A stretch of 64,000 bases of DNA, taken from the NCBI RefSeq assembly GCF_000373245.1, contig NZ_KB890756.1:264580-328579 (forward strand), read 5' to 3'. Each line of letters starts with the position of its first letter. Within the stretch, counting starts at the first letter, position 1. The stretch comes from Echinicola pacifica DSM 19836. Its GTDB lineage: Bacteria > Bacteroidota > Bacteroidia > Cytophagales > Cyclobacteriaceae. This document shows, in pieces, positions 36,034-45,742 of the stretch. Made by a program: the position numbers and the translations under genes. The notes under the pieces were generated by a model that did no database searches, was not told the DNA's origin, and worked only from the letters and a program-made list of their open reading frames with translations.

Positions 36034-36726
36034 TTAGTCTCTTCCGCCAAAGAAGATGGAAGCATAATAGGCTAAGGTGGCCAGAGAAGCTAAGGCTGCT
36101 ACCACATAGGTCATGGCGGCCCATTTGAGTGCATCTTTGGACATGGCGTATTCTGCGGGGGTCACGATATTGCGGTCCTGAACCCAGGCCAAGGCTCTGC
36201 GGCTGGCATCAAACTCGACTGGTAAGGTCACCAAAGTGAAGAGGGTAATCATACCATAAGCTCCTACCACTACGACGCCGACTACCTGAAGGGGAAGGTT
36301 GAACAAGGCCAAGCCACCAAAAAGAGAGGCGATCAACACGACATTCAATATCTTACCACTGGCATTCTGAATGGGTACCAGGGTGGAGCGTAAGTTCAGC
36401 CAGGTATAGGCCTGGGCATGCTGCACGGCGTGACCGCATTCGTGAGCGGATACTGCAGTAGCGGCGGCATTGCGGCCATAATATACATCAGGGCTAAGAT
36501 TTACAGTTCTATTCTGAGGGTTATAATGATCGGAGAGCTTGCCTTCTACGCAGTTTACCGTGACATTGTGAATGCCATGATCGGCCAGCATCAGCTCTGC
36601 GATTTCCTTACCAGAAAGATTGGCCTGCAAGGGCGTCTGAGAGTATTTCTTAAATTTGCTCTTGAGTCTTCTGCTTACGACAAAACCCATGATGGCAAAT
36701 ACTACAACAATTAAAATCAGTAACAT
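36034..36726 (-). CDS. YugP-type neutral zinc metallopeptidase
   Basis: A 230-residue membrane-bound metalloprotease. The N-terminus is one helix (LLILIVVVFAIMGFVV), the zinc motif is HECGHAVQH (H95, E96, H99) and three hydrophobic segments follow in the second half. This is the pattern of the YugP/DUF peptidase_Mx family; substrates are unknown. It is on the same strand as the panC-panD group upstream, 38 bases from the flippase-like gene, and may be co-transcribed. Confidence 0.85.
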   Translation of the reverse strand: MLLILIVVVFAIMGFVVSRRLKSKFKKYSQTPLQANLSGKEIAELMLADHGIHNVTVNCVEGKLSDHYNPQNRTVNLSPDVYYGRNAAATAVSAHECGHAVQHAQAYTWLNLRSTLVPIQNASGKILNVVLIASLFGGLALFNLPLQVVGVVVVGAYGMITLFTLVTLPVEFDASRRALAWVQDRNIVTPAEYAMSKDALKWAAMTYVVAALASLATLAYYASIFFGGRD

Positions 36727-36764
36727 ATTCTTCTTAAGTTTAAACGCTTATTAATACGTAGCAA

Positions 36765-37763
36765 TTAGCTTTGTGGTTGTTGGCTTACCGATATTTTTGC
36801 CACTGCTAATAAACTAATGACACCGGCGACCAAAACGATCAAAACTTGGGAGCTATGGACGATAACAGCAAATATTTTGCCCTCCTCTTCTGCCAGCCCA
36901 TAGGTCATCAAAATAAAAGCAACTAAGGCATGGAAGGTGCCAATTCCGCCTTGTACTGGCGCTATCATGCCAATACTGCCCATCACCATCACCATGAGCA
37001 CTGAGGATGCTGACAGATCGGCAGTACTCACCATTCCCAAAGCTACGAAATACATCATCAAATAATAAATAATCCATATGCCTATCGAGGATGCCCAGAA
37101 ACCCCTCCTATTGTCCATCCGCTGCACGCTTCTCAGGCCAAACATGATCTCCCGAAGGAAATGCTGCAGCTTCTTTACTATGCCATGGTCCCTATAGCGC
37201 ATTCCCAGCCAGTATATAAGGATGCCGATCAGGACCAGTCCACCCAAGAGCAGGGGCAAATATTCCCTGGCCGCCTGCAGCAGCATATCCATGGACACTA
37301 GATCGCTGAGGAGATTTACAAATACCTCTCGCTCCAAAATAAAAGCCAAGGCCATCGCAAAGAGCATAAATAACAGATCTACCGAACGCTCTAAGATCAC
37401 GGTTCCCAGCAGGCTGCTCACCTGCAGTCCATCAGTTTTCTTGAGCACCCCACACCGGGCCACCTCTCCAGCTCTGGGCACTAGCATATTGACCAAATAG
37501 CCAATCATCAGGGCCCACATGGCTCGGAGAGAACTCACCTTATGATGCAGGTCTGCATTGATCAGCAGGCTCCACCGCCAGGCACGGATATAAAACCCAA
37601 GAATGGAAATAAGAAAAGACATGGAAATCCAAAAAAGAGAAGCCTGCTGAAGTGCTTCCAGCAGGCTGTCCATCTTGACGTCTTTATATAAAAACCAAAA
37701 GATCCAAATGGCCACCCCTAGGGAAATCCCCACTTGAATCCACTGCTTTAGTGAAAGTTTCAA
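36765..37763 (-). CDS. Flippase-like (lysylphosphatidylglycerol synthase TM / UPF0104) membrane protein
   Basis: A 332-residue protein with about eight helices. It has the RAWRWSLLINADLHH motif after the second helix, the YLVNMLVPRAGEVARCGVL motif and GTVILERSVDLLFML typical of the family that includes the membrane part of MprF and AglD. The soluble synthetase domain of MprF is absent, so it may move or modify a lipid; the substrate is unknown. It begins three bases after the panD stop. Confidence 0.8.
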   Translation of the reverse strand: MKLSLKQWIQVGISLGVAIWIFWFLYKDVKMDSLLEALQQASLFWISMSFLISILGFYIRAWRWSLLINADLHHKVSSLRAMWALMIGYLVNMLVPRAGEVARCGVLKKTDGLQVSSLLGTVILERSVDLLFMLFAMALAFILEREVFVNLLSDLVSMDMLLQAAREYLPLLLGGLVLIGILIYWLGMRYRDHGIVKKLQHFLREIMFGLRSVQRMDNRRGFWASSIGIWIIYYLMMYFVALGMVSTADLSASSVLMVMVMGSIGMIAPVQGGIGTFHALVAFILMTYGLAEEEGKIFAVIVHSSQVLIVLVAGVISLLAVAKISVSQQPQS

Positions 37764-37766
37764 ATT

Positions 37767-38111
37767 TTACAATTTATTGTTGTCATCAGGAAATACAATC
37801 ACGGGCTTATACTGCTTAGCTTCCTCAAAGTCCATGGAAGCATAAGAAATAATAATCACCACATCGCCAACCTGCGCCTTGCGGGCAGCAGGACCGTTGA
37901 GGCATATATTACCACTGCCTCTTTCGCCTTTGATCACATAGGTTTCTAGCCTTTCACCGTTGTTAATATTGACAATCTGCACTTTTTCATTTTCAATGAG
38001 ATTAGCAGCATCCATCAAATCTTCATCAATGGTAATGCTACCCACATAATGAAGCTCCGCCTGAGTGATTTTCACCCGATGGATCTTTGATTTCAATAGT
38101 TGAATTTGCAT
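37767..38111 (-). CDS. panD: Aspartate 1-decarboxylase (proenzyme)
   Basis: Makes beta-alanine for pantothenate. A 114-residue protein; the self-cleavage site Gly24-Ser25 (YVGSITID) that generates the pyruvoyl group is intact, as are the [18 protein letters not shown] and [12 protein letters not shown] motifs. Directly downstream of panC (32 bases), so both pantothenate branch enzymes are in one operon. Confidence 0.93.
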   Translation of the reverse strand: MQIQLLKSKIHRVKITQAELHYVGSITIDEDLMDAANLIENEKVQIVNINNGERLETYVIKGERGSGNICLNGPAARKAQVGDVVIIISYASMDFEEAKQYKPVIVFPDDNNKL

Positions 38112-38143
38112 CGCTTTTTTGAATTTGCCACAAATTTAAGGAT

Positions 38144-38998
38144 TTATATTGGTAAGTTATCGATCAACCTCACATCTCCTACAAAAGCAGCTGTACATAA
38201 TGAGTAATTTTTCAGATCAACCTGCTCTATATTGGCTTCGGAGGCTATTTCAAGGCTATTTGTCTTTACTAATTCGAAATATTCCAGCCGCACACCAGAG
38301 CATTGATCAAACTTATGAGTCACTTCAATCTGTATATCAAACCATGATCTGCCGGCCAAAAGTTCCACACGGGCTACCCTCAGCTGCTGGCTCAGGAGTA
38401 TTGCCTTGGCACGATCCTCCATGCTCAGGCGTCTATTGCGGGAGGACAAAGCCAGGCCATCCTCTTCGCGGACCGTTGGGACGATGACCAACTCCAGTTG
38501 GAAACTTAGGTCTTCCACCATTTTACGAATAATGGCCACCTGCTGTAAGTCCTTTTGGCCAAAAAAAGCAAAATCAGGCTTGGTAATATTAAATAATTTG
38601 GAGACCACCACGCCTACTCCATTGAAGTGCCCGGGGCGAAACGCTCCTTCTAATATGGACTCCAAATATCCAAAATCAAATTTCAACATCGGGGCTAGGG
38701 GATACATCTCCTCAGCTTCCGGCGCAAAAACAATATCCACCCCTGCCTCCAGGAGCAGGGCAGTATCCTCCTCGATGGTGCGGGGATAAGCCTTAAGATC
38801 CTCAGGATTATTGAATTGGGTGGGATTGACAAAAATGGACACCAACACGATATCCACTTGTTTTTTTGCTGCTTTCACCAAGCTGATATGGCCCTGATGC
38901 AAGGCACCCATGGTGGGTACCAGTCCTATTTTGAGGCCTTCCTTACGCGGCTGGGCAAGCTGCGTATTAAGCGCTTGAATGGTATGGAGTATTTTCAC
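38144..38998 (-). CDS. panC: Pantothenate synthetase
   Basis: Joins pantoate and beta-alanine with ATP. It has the nucleotidyl-transferase HxGH motif (PTMGALHQGHISLV), VSIFVNPTQFN, the GHFNGVGVVVSKLFNI region and the SSRNRRLS loop that replaces KMSKS. The frame opens at a TTG at 39022, but the GTG at 38998 gives MKILHTIQALNTQL, which fits the standard PanC N-terminus, so 284 residues are preferred. Divergent from the glgA-like gene. Confidence 0.92.
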   Translation of the reverse strand: MKILHTIQALNTQLAQPRKEGLKIGLVPTMGALHQGHISLVKAAKKQVDIVLVSIFVNPTQFNNPEDLKAYPRTIEEDTALLLEAGVDIVFAPEAEEMYPLAPMLKFDFGYLESILEGAFRPGHFNGVGVVVSKLFNITKPDFAFFGQKDLQQVAIIRKMVEDLSFQLELVIVPTVREEDGLALSSRNRRLSMEDRAKAILLSQQLRVARVELLAGRSWFDIQIEVTHKFDQCSGVRLEYFELVKTNSLEIASEANIEQVDLKNYSLCTAAFVGDVRLIDNLPI

Positions 38999-39081
38999 AG
39001 ATTTTTGGATTACTACTGACAAAATAGGAGCAAAAGTAAATTATTCTGGACAATATCAACGGGTTTTTGTATTTTTTTTTG

Positions 39082-39089
39082 TATCTTTG
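39082..39089 (+). promoter_or_regulatory. Candidate -7 box of the glgA-like gene
   Basis: TATCTTTG matches the Bacteroidota -7 consensus TAnnTTTG exactly, 37 bases before the ATG. An upstream TTTG at 39066-39069 is closer than the usual -33 spacing. Confidence 0.5.
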
Positions 39090-39125
39090 TAGTCCCGTAT
39101 TATCCCTCAACAAAAAAAACAAGAT

Positions 39126-39941
39126 ATGTCCAAACTTCGTATTCTCTACGTAGCAAGTGAAATCAACCCATTTCTTCAAACCTCGGAAGTCGCTAACTTC
39201 GTTAGGGCTTTGCCACAAGCAATGCAGGAAAAAGGAATGGAAATCCGTATTCTTGTTCCGAGATTTGGTTTGATAAACGAAAGAAAGAACAGGTTGCATG
39301 AAGTAGTAAGGCTTTCAGGAATCAACATTTCCGTAGGGGATGAAGAGAAGCCCCTGATCATTAAGGTAGCCTCAATACCTAATGCAAAACTTCAGGTATA
39401 TTTTATTGACAATGAAGACTATTTTCAGCGCAAGAGCGTTTTCCATGATAAGCAGGAGAAGTTCTATGAAGATAATGACGAAAGAGCCATTTTCTTCTGC
39501 AAAGGCGTGATAGAAACGGTCAAAAAACTAGGCTGGGCACCCGATGTGGTACACTGCAATGACTGGATGACCAGTCTTATTCCTCTCTATCTGAAGACCA
39601 CTTACAAAAACGAGCCATTATTTAAAAATACAAAATCCGTATTCACTATTTATAATAACGGATTTAATCATAAATTTGGCGATGACTTGTTAGAAAAGGT
39701 GAAGATGGTGGATATCGACGACAGCATTTTGGCCCCATTGAAGTCCAAAGACTTCGAAGGATTCCTTAAGATAGGTATGGAATACGCAGACCTAGTCATC
39801 AAAGGAGGCGAAATCTCTGACAGTCTGAATCAAATTATTGAAGAGTGCTCTAAAGATAAAAAGTGTGAGATTAACAACGAAGACGAAGACGAACAACTTT
39901 TTGAAAGTTATTACAACATCTATACAGACCTGGCAGGCTAA
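39126..39941 (+). CDS. GlgA-like starch/glycogen synthase catalytic domain (N-terminal half only)
   Basis: A 271-residue protein corresponding to the N-terminal Rossmann lobe of glycosyltransferase family 5. It starts ILYVASEINPFLQTSEVANF, where GlgA has the ADP-glucose-binding ASE.aP..KTGGLGDV, here with the KTGG lysine replaced. VVHCNDWMTSLIPLYL is the conserved H-x-x-D-W motif. The C-terminal nucleotide-sugar lobe is missing; such half-size proteins are conserved across Bacteroidota, so this is not a local truncation. Whether it is catalytic is doubtful. The DUF4270 gene starts inside its 3' end. Confidence 0.75.
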   Translation: MSKLRILYVASEINPFLQTSEVANFVRALPQAMQEKGMEIRILVPRFGLINERKNRLHEVVRLSGINISVGDEEKPLIIKVASIPNAKLQVYFIDNEDYFQRKSVFHDKQEKFYEDNDERAIFFCKGVIETVKKLGWAPDVVHCNDWMTSLIPLYLKTTYKNEPLFKNTKSVFTIYNNGFNHKFGDDLLEKVKMVDIDDSILAPLKSKDFEGFLKIGMEYADLVIKGGEISDSLNQIIEECSKDKKCEINNEDEDEQLFESYYNIYTDLAG

Positions 39942-41286
39942 GCTAGCCGGGGCTTTAGTATTATCTACGTCAATTATCAGTTCATGTGCAGATCCGTCTG
40001 ATATCGGATTAATACTTGATCCAAATGCTAACAGAATAGGGGTTTTCTATGCAGAAATACCCCTTTCTGCTTCTTTGGTGGATATAGATAGCTTAAATAC
40101 TACCAACCCTTATGTGTTTACCGCAGGGGGAGATATCAGTGATTATTTTGGCACCACCGAGGCCACCGCTTATTCCAGGCTGAACTTTAGCACCTCCGCC
40201 ATCGTACCCGATGAGGATGCCCTATTGGATTCTGCCCGATTTAGCGTGGATGTCACCTCCCTCACCGCGGAGGACCTCGATGATGCCAAGACCTTCTCGG
40301 CTCATATGCTTACCGAGCAGATCCTGGATACTACCTATTATAACTTTGACCATATCCCTTACCAGGAAAGCCCCTTCGCTACCGGAAGTTTTATGTTGAA
40401 AGAAAACTCAGATACCGTCCTGCTGATGAATATGGACGAAGCATTGGCAAACGATATGTTTACCAAGCTTAAATCTGATGATCCGGTATTTCATGATATA
40501 TTTTCTTTTAGAAATTATTTCCCGGGCTTCGCCCTAAAGGGAGCTCCCGAACAGCAGACGACCATCAATGTAAGACCTGGAGTCTCCACAGGAATCAAAT
40601 TCTACTATAGAAATAGCTCAGAAGATACCGTAAGCAGCATTTACACTATCTATTCCAGCAACTCCAGGCACTTCAATGGCATGGTAAACGATGCCACAGG
40701 CACGCCTACCGAGATCATCAAAGAGAAAAATACCGCCTATGACCCCGGTCAGATAAAAGGGAGTAAATCCCTCCGTGGACTGGTTGTAAAACTGGATATG
40801 GAGCCACTCTCCAATTTCCTTGATACCGTCCAACAAGTGGTATTCAACTATGCGGAGATATCCCTGGGACCAGTAGAAAACTTCCCTGAAAGCAAGTATG
40901 TGCCGAGCTATATGATCGCCTACTTTACCGATGACACCAATAAAATCCTTACCAGAGAATCTGATGGTGCCTTGTATAGCATTCAGAGTGGATCCTTCCA
41001 GGTGGTGACCGATGAGGATGGAAATGTTCTCCCATATATAGGCACGACCACGACCAACCCACTGATATTTAACTCCGAAAAATTCACTTATTTCCAAATA
41101 ATAACCGATTATGTGGATGGCTTATATCGTAATGATGTCATGCGCACTGATCTACTCTTATACCCGCGTACCCCTAACAGCAGTGCATCCCCACCTTACT
41201 CCAACGACATAATCCGCTCGATGAGAGAATATGAGGTAAACCAGAACTCTATCAAACTCAAGATATATTATTCTAAACTTAACTAA
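39901..41286 (+). CDS. DUF4270 lipoprotein
   Basis: A 461-residue outer-surface or periplasmic lipoprotein of a Bacteroidota-only family. The TTG at 39901 gives KVITTSIQTWQAKLAGALVL as signal peptide and Cys29 in ISSC as the lipid site; the frame is open from 39838, but that start would give an over-long leader. It overlaps the glgA-like gene by 41 bases, so translation is probably coupled. The mature part is beta-rich (TTEATAYSRLNFST; LLDSARFSVDVT) and ends in a typical IKLKIYYSKLN strand. Function unknown. In related genomes glgA-DUF4270-glmS is a recurring order (my recollection). Confidence 0.8.
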   Translation: MKVITTSIQTWQAKLAGALVLSTSIISSCADPSDIGLILDPNANRIGVFYAEIPLSASLVDIDSLNTTNPYVFTAGGDISDYFGTTEATAYSRLNFSTSAIVPDEDALLDSARFSVDVTSLTAEDLDDAKTFSAHMLTEQILDTTYYNFDHIPYQESPFATGSFMLKENSDTVLLMNMDEALANDMFTKLKSDDPVFHDIFSFRNYFPGFALKGAPEQQTTINVRPGVSTGIKFYYRNSSEDTVSSIYTIYSSNSRHFNGMVNDATGTPTEIIKEKNTAYDPGQIKGSKSLRGLVVKLDMEPLSNFLDTVQQVVFNYAEISLGPVENFPESKYVPSYMIAYFTDDTNKILTRESDGALYSIQSGSFQVVTDEDGNVLPYIGTTTTNPLIFNSEKFTYFQIITDYVDGLYRNDVMRTDLLLYPRTPNSSASPPYSNDIIRSMREYEVNQNSIKLKIYYSKLN

Positions 41287-41336
41287 TCTTATGATTTAGC
41301 GATAAAATTAATTTCGGACCCTAATAATAAATTTTT

Positions 41337-43178
41337 ATGTGTGGAATTGTTGCCTATGTTGGCAAGCAGGAAGCCCTGCCTGTCATCATAAAAGGCCTTA
41401 AACGCCTCGAGTATCGGGGCTATGACAGTGCCGGTGTGGCCTTACTAAATGAAGCCGGCCTAAATATTTACAAAAAGAAGGGGAAAGTTGCCAAATTAGA
41501 AGCCTCTATGGCGGGCAATCCTCACCTTCATTCTCACATTGGTATCGGGCATACAAGATGGGCCACCCATGGTGAACCCAATGACGTCAATGCTCACCCT
41601 CACTACTCCTCCTCTGAAAACTTTGCGATGATCCATAATGGGATCATTGAAAACTACGATGTACTCAAGACTGACCTGATCAATAAGGGGTACACTTTTC
41701 ACAGTGAAACAGATTCCGAGGTTTTTATCAATTTTATCGAGGACATTTATCAAAACAATAACTGCAGCTTAGAAGAAGCCGTGCGCCTGGCCCTACACAA
41801 AATAGTAGGAGCCTATGCTATTGTATTGATGAATAGGGAGGAGCCTGACACGCTTATTGCCGCCAGGAAAGGATCACCTTTAGTAATCGGCGTGGGTGAG
41901 GGAGAATTCTTCCTAGCCTCTGACGCCACCCCAATCGTGGAATACACCAACCAGGTGGTCTATCTTGATGATTATGAAATCGCAGTAATCCGCGACGCCA
42001 AATTGCAGATCAAGACCATCGAGAATGTGGAAACCCACCCCTATATCAATAAACTGGATATGGAGCTGGAAGCCATAGAAAAGGGAGGTTACGATCACTT
42101 CATGCTCAAGGAAATCAATGAGCAGCCACGATCCATTGCCGATTGTATGCGAGGGAGACTTGATGCTCGCTCTGGCCGACTGATCCTGGGCGGTCTGCAG
42201 GACTATATGAACAAGTTCCAAAATGCCGACCGCATCATCATCACCGCCTGCGGGACTAGCTGGCATGCCGGACTCGTGGCAGAATACCTCTTCGAGGAAT
42301 TTGCCCGTGTACCCGTAGAAGTCGAGTACGCCTCGGAATTTAGGTACCGGAATCCGGTTATTAGCAGCAAAGACTTCGTGATAGCAATAAGCCAATCTGG
42401 AGAAACTGCCGATACCCTTGCCGCCATAGAGCTGGCAAAGGAAAAAGGAGCTACGATCTTTGGCGTATGTAATGTGGTGGGATCCTCCATCGCCAGAGCT
42501 ACCCATGCAGGGTCTTACACCCATGCAGGACCAGAAATCGGCGTGGCCTCTACCAAGGCATTTACCGCCCAGATATCCGTATTGTCCATGATGGCTCTGA
42601 TGCTGGGCTACCAAAGAGGTACCCTCTCAGAAAGCAAATACATGACCTTGCTTAGCGAACTGGAAGCCATCCCTGCCAAAGTCGAAAAAGCCCTTAAGCT
42701 GAATAAGAAAGTAGAAGAAATCGCTGCGCAATACAAAGACGCCAGAAACTTCCTCTACCTAGGCCGGGGCTATAACTTCCCTGTGGCACTGGAAGGAGCA
42801 CTAAAACTTAAAGAAATCTCCTATATCCATGCGGAAGGATACCCAGCTGCAGAAATGAAGCACGGCCCTATCGCACTGATAGATGAAGAAATGCCCGTGG
42901 TATTCATCGCTACCAAGGACAGCTCCTATGACAAGGTGGTGAGCAATATCCAGGAAGTGAAAGCCCGTAAAGGAATCATCATCGCCGTGGTCACTGAAGG
43001 GGATGAAACCGTCAAGAAAATGGCCGATCATGTGATCGAAATCCCTCCTGCTCATGAGGCTTTTGTGCCGCTGATCTCCGTGGTCCCTCTTCAGCAACTA
43101 TCTTATCACATCGCTGTGATGAGAGGCTGCAATGTGGATCAACCTCGAAACCTAGCCAAATCGGTGACGGTAGAGTAA
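41337..43178 (+). CDS. glmS: Glutamine-fructose-6-phosphate aminotransferase (isomerizing)
   Basis: First step of UDP-GlcNAc synthesis: fructose-6-P plus glutamine to glucosamine-6-P. The class II amidotransferase nucleophile is Cys2 of the ORF (MCGIVAYVGK), with IGHTRWATHGEP and FHSETDSEV following. Two SIS domains carry TACGTSWHAGL, SQSGETADT and GPEIGVASTKAFTAQ, and the C-terminus is the conserved CNVDQPRNLAKSVTVE. 613 residues, the normal size. Confidence 0.95.
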   Translation: MCGIVAYVGKQEALPVIIKGLKRLEYRGYDSAGVALLNEAGLNIYKKKGKVAKLEASMAGNPHLHSHIGIGHTRWATHGEPNDVNAHPHYSSSENFAMIHNGIIENYDVLKTDLINKGYTFHSETDSEVFINFIEDIYQNNNCSLEEAVRLALHKIVGAYAIVLMNREEPDTLIAARKGSPLVIGVGEGEFFLASDATPIVEYTNQVVYLDDYEIAVIRDAKLQIKTIENVETHPYINKLDMELEAIEKGGYDHFMLKEINEQPRSIADCMRGRLDARSGRLILGGLQDYMNKFQNADRIIITACGTSWHAGLVAEYLFEEFARVPVEVEYASEFRYRNPVISSKDFVIAISQSGETADTLAAIELAKEKGATIFGVCNVVGSSIARATHAGSYTHAGPEIGVASTKAFTAQISVLSMMALMLGYQRGTLSESKYMTLLSELEAIPAKVEKALKLNKKVEEIAAQYKDARNFLYLGRGYNFPVALEGALKLKEISYIHAEGYPAAEMKHGPIALIDEEMPVVFIATKDSSYDKVVSNIQEVKARKGIIIAVVTEGDETVKKMADHVIEIPPAHEAFVPLISVVPLQQLSYHIAVMRGCNVDQPRNLAKSVTVE

Positions 43179-43205
43179 TAGATCTGACTCATAACAAAAA
43201 TAAAT

Positions 43206-43241
43206 AAACAGGTAAGAGAGGAATCCCTTACCTGTTTTTAT
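43206..43241 (+). terminator. Rho-independent terminator after glmS
   Basis: An 11-bp stem AAACAGGTAAG/CTTACCTGTTT with a 10-base loop and T tract, 28 bases after the glmS stop. Confidence 0.85.
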
Positions 43242-43646
43242 TTCTGGCTGCTCCCAAAAGTAATGCCTCATACGCCGTGCAGCCCCTAGCCATAATCCAC
43301 CTCCCCTAGCGCATAACTATAGTCCGTTAGACTTATACCCTATACCTCCTCCCTACTAGACATGGTATATATAAGTTACTTTCTAAGGACTATGCATTTT
43401 TACAAACCCATCGACTTTTAGCATTTTCTATTGTCATTGCACTCCGTAAATCATATTTCGATTTAAAATAAGTAGATTACAGCCTGATGTGCGACCTTCA
43501 TTTGGTCAGGAGAAAATAGCAATGGCTTGATTTCTTTTATTTTGCCCTGAAGGGGCGCCATCAAAAAGCTAAAATAGAATATCAGGCAGCATGGCAACTA
43601 TATTCACGGAAGCCATGTTACTTTATTTCAACTAATTTTTGAGCAA
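43242..43646. other. Intergenic region, no gene seen
   Basis: About 400 bases before the EamA gene; no convincing frame, repeat or hairpin. Confidence 0.4.
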
Positions 43647-44594
43647 TTGAAAGAGCAGGAAAATACGGTCCAGAAGGACCCCGGTCTTAGAGAATGGCTA
43701 CTATTGGTATTTCTCTCCCTGGTATGGGGGAGTTCTTTTATCTTGATCAAAAAAGGCTTGGTCGTCTTCTCACCGGGAGAAGTGGGAGCCTTCAGGATCG
43801 TCAGTGCCGGTTTGGTATTATTACCACTCGCCCTTCCTCGGCTCTCAAAGCTGAACCGAAAGCAGCTGGCCAATCTATTTGTGGTAGGCTTAGCGGGCAG
43901 CCTGATCCCGGCATTCCTATTTGCCACGGCTCAGACCCAGCTTAGCAGCAGCATCACCGGTGTGTTGAATGCCCTTACCCCCTTATGCGTTGTTCTTATT
44001 GGAGCCTTATTTTTCGGGGCAAATATTTCCAAACAGAATGGTCTGGGCTTAATCCTGGCATTATTGGGTGTTTTCATCCTTATTGGAAGCAAGGCAGAGG
44101 GCAGTTTTAACCCTATCAAAGACATCAATGCCTATGCATTTCTGGTAGTATTTGCCACTATATGTTATGGTTTTAATCTCAACTTCATTAAGCATTGGTT
44201 TGTGAAATTGAAGCCCTTAGAGATCACGGCAATTTCCCTGGTCTTAGTCCTTCCGATTGGCATCATTTACCTGATTGGTTTTACGGACTTCGTCGATCAG
44301 GTGAAATCCAGCACTGATGCCAAAATTGCGGCGGGATACCTTAGTATTCTCGGGGTATTAGGCACGGCGATGGCCCTGATCATCTTCAATAAACTAGTGA
44401 AGTTAGCCAGCCCGGTATTCGCCAGCATGGTGACCTATCTGATTCCGGTGGTCGCCATATTCTGGGGTATTCTGGATGGAGAAGTTCTATATACCGGACA
44501 CTATATTGGTATGCTGATCGTAATTGTGGGCGTATGGATAGGAAACAAAAAGAAGAAGAAGGGGAAGAAAGAGCCCATTACTGCTGCCCATTGA
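43647..44594 (+). CDS. EamA-type (DMT) metabolite exporter
   Basis: A 315-residue membrane protein with ten predicted helices in two EamA repeats: LLLVFLSLVWGSSFILIKKGL opens the first and FLVVFATICYGFNLNFIKHW the second. It ends in a very basic tail (KKKKKGKKE). Members export amino acids, purines or related metabolites; the substrate cannot be told. No in-frame ATG precedes the first helix, so the TTG at 43647 is the likely start. Its 3' end overlaps the convergent DUF3810 gene by 17 bases. Confidence 0.78.
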   Translation: MKEQENTVQKDPGLREWLLLVFLSLVWGSSFILIKKGLVVFSPGEVGAFRIVSAGLVLLPLALPRLSKLNRKQLANLFVVGLAGSLIPAFLFATAQTQLSSSITGVLNALTPLCVVLIGALFFGANISKQNGLGLILALLGVFILIGSKAEGSFNPIKDINAYAFLVVFATICYGFNLNFIKHWFVKLKPLEITAISLVLVLPIGIIYLIGFTDFVDQVKSSTDAKIAAGYLSILGVLGTAMALIIFNKLVKLASPVFASMVTYLIPVVAIFWGILDGEVLYTGHYIGMLIVIVGVWIGNKKKKKGKKEPITAAH

Positions 44595-45654
44595 TTTTAT
44601 TTCGCCAGGCATAGGCTAACATCGGCAGCTGGGCATAGCTTTGCACCCCCGCCTTGACCCCCTGGGATTTCAGGAATATATCATTGGACTTGCGGGAAAG
44701 CTCCAGAGAATATGCTTTTATTTCACGGTGGTTTTTTGCCATATCGATCAGGTCATTCCTGAGGCCTATGCTGAAGGTGGTCAGGAACTGCCTATAGCCA
44801 GCGGGGTCCAAGCGATACAGGTCATTCAGCTGATAATTGAGCAGTTTTAATTGCCCAGAGTACTTGAGCAGAGCATTATCGCTATGGCTGCAGATCACCC
44901 AGCCAATAAAATTTGCTTCTCCTTCATTGGTCACACCATAGCTGTGAGCCATTTCATGAGCGATAGTAAAGGGCTTTTCCAGCGGATGCAGCGTAGGGTC
45001 GATATAGCTCTCGCCCACAAAGGGAAAATAAATTCCCAATATCCCCAGTTTTCTCAGCATTCCACCGGGCATGATCTCCTTGGTCCGTGGATTACCCGTA
45101 AAATTCAGGCCCATCATATACAGATTTTCACGGATATTGGCCCGAACGACATTCTCCAATTCGGTATAGGGAAGGGTGCTGCCAATGGCTAGGGTGTCGT
45201 CTGAGATATCGTTTCTTGTTTGATGCAATAGATCTCTGGTCAGGCTGAGCTGCTGGACCAGTGTTTCTTTATCCAAAGGCACAGGCTTCAGTCCGAGTTG
45301 CTGGAAAATCGGCACGCGCTGATAGTTAAAACCCCATAGCATCAGAAAAGCAAATACCATCAGTCCGGCAAAGTTCAATAAACTCTGAAGGGTATAAATC
45401 AGCTTTTGTTTCCAGCCATGGCTCTTATAGAGTCGGTAGAAATAATAGCCTAGAGCTATGATGATGGAGGCAAAGAAAATATAGACGGTAGGAAAGGGAA
45501 TCCTAGCGATACTCATATCAATAATATTACGGATCGCAGGAAAGAAATCCCTTGAATACACCCTTTCTGTCTCTTCGGGTGCGCGACTCGCAAAATATCG
45601 GATCACCAGGCATATTACTCCAAGTGCTGCCCAGGTCCAGTTTCTCTTCAGCAT
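44578..45654 (-). CDS. DUF3810 membrane-bound metallopeptidase-like protein
   Basis: A 358-residue protein from the ATG at 45654 (MLKRNWTWAALGV). Three hydrophobic segments in the first 110 residues are followed by a soluble domain with a zincin HEMAHSYG motif and a downstream GEANFIG glutamate, consistent with the gluzincin-like DUF3810 family. The frame opens 12 codons earlier, but those residues precede a normal membrane start. Function unknown; probably an envelope protease. Confidence 0.75.
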   Translation of the reverse strand: MLKRNWTWAALGVICLVIRYFASRAPEETERVYSRDFFPAIRNIIDMSIARIPFPTVYIFFASIIIALGYYFYRLYKSHGWKQKLIYTLQSLLNFAGLMVFAFLMLWGFNYQRVPIFQQLGLKPVPLDKETLVQQLSLTRDLLHQTRNDISDDTLAIGSTLPYTELENVVRANIRENLYMMGLNFTGNPRTKEIMPGGMLRKLGILGIYFPFVGESYIDPTLHPLEKPFTIAHEMAHSYGVTNEGEANFIGWVICSHSDNALLKYSGQLKLLNYQLNDLYRLDPAGYRQFLTTFSIGLRNDLIDMAKNHREIKAYSLELSRKSNDIFLKSQGVKAGVQSYAQLPMLAYAWRNKINGQQ

Positions 45655-45693
45655 AATTTTTGGATAGAAATCTCGGCAAAATATACGCAAAAA

Positions 45694-45725
45694 AAAAGGC
45701 CATTCACCTTGATGAATGACCTTTT
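45694..45725 (-). terminator. Rho-independent terminator after the Nfu gene
   Basis: A 13-bp stem with one mismatch (AAAAGGCCATTCA with TGAATGACCTTTT) and a 6-base loop; on the minus strand a T tract of about ten follows. Confidence 0.85.
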
Positions 45726-45742
45726 AAAGTTTTTTAAGAAAA

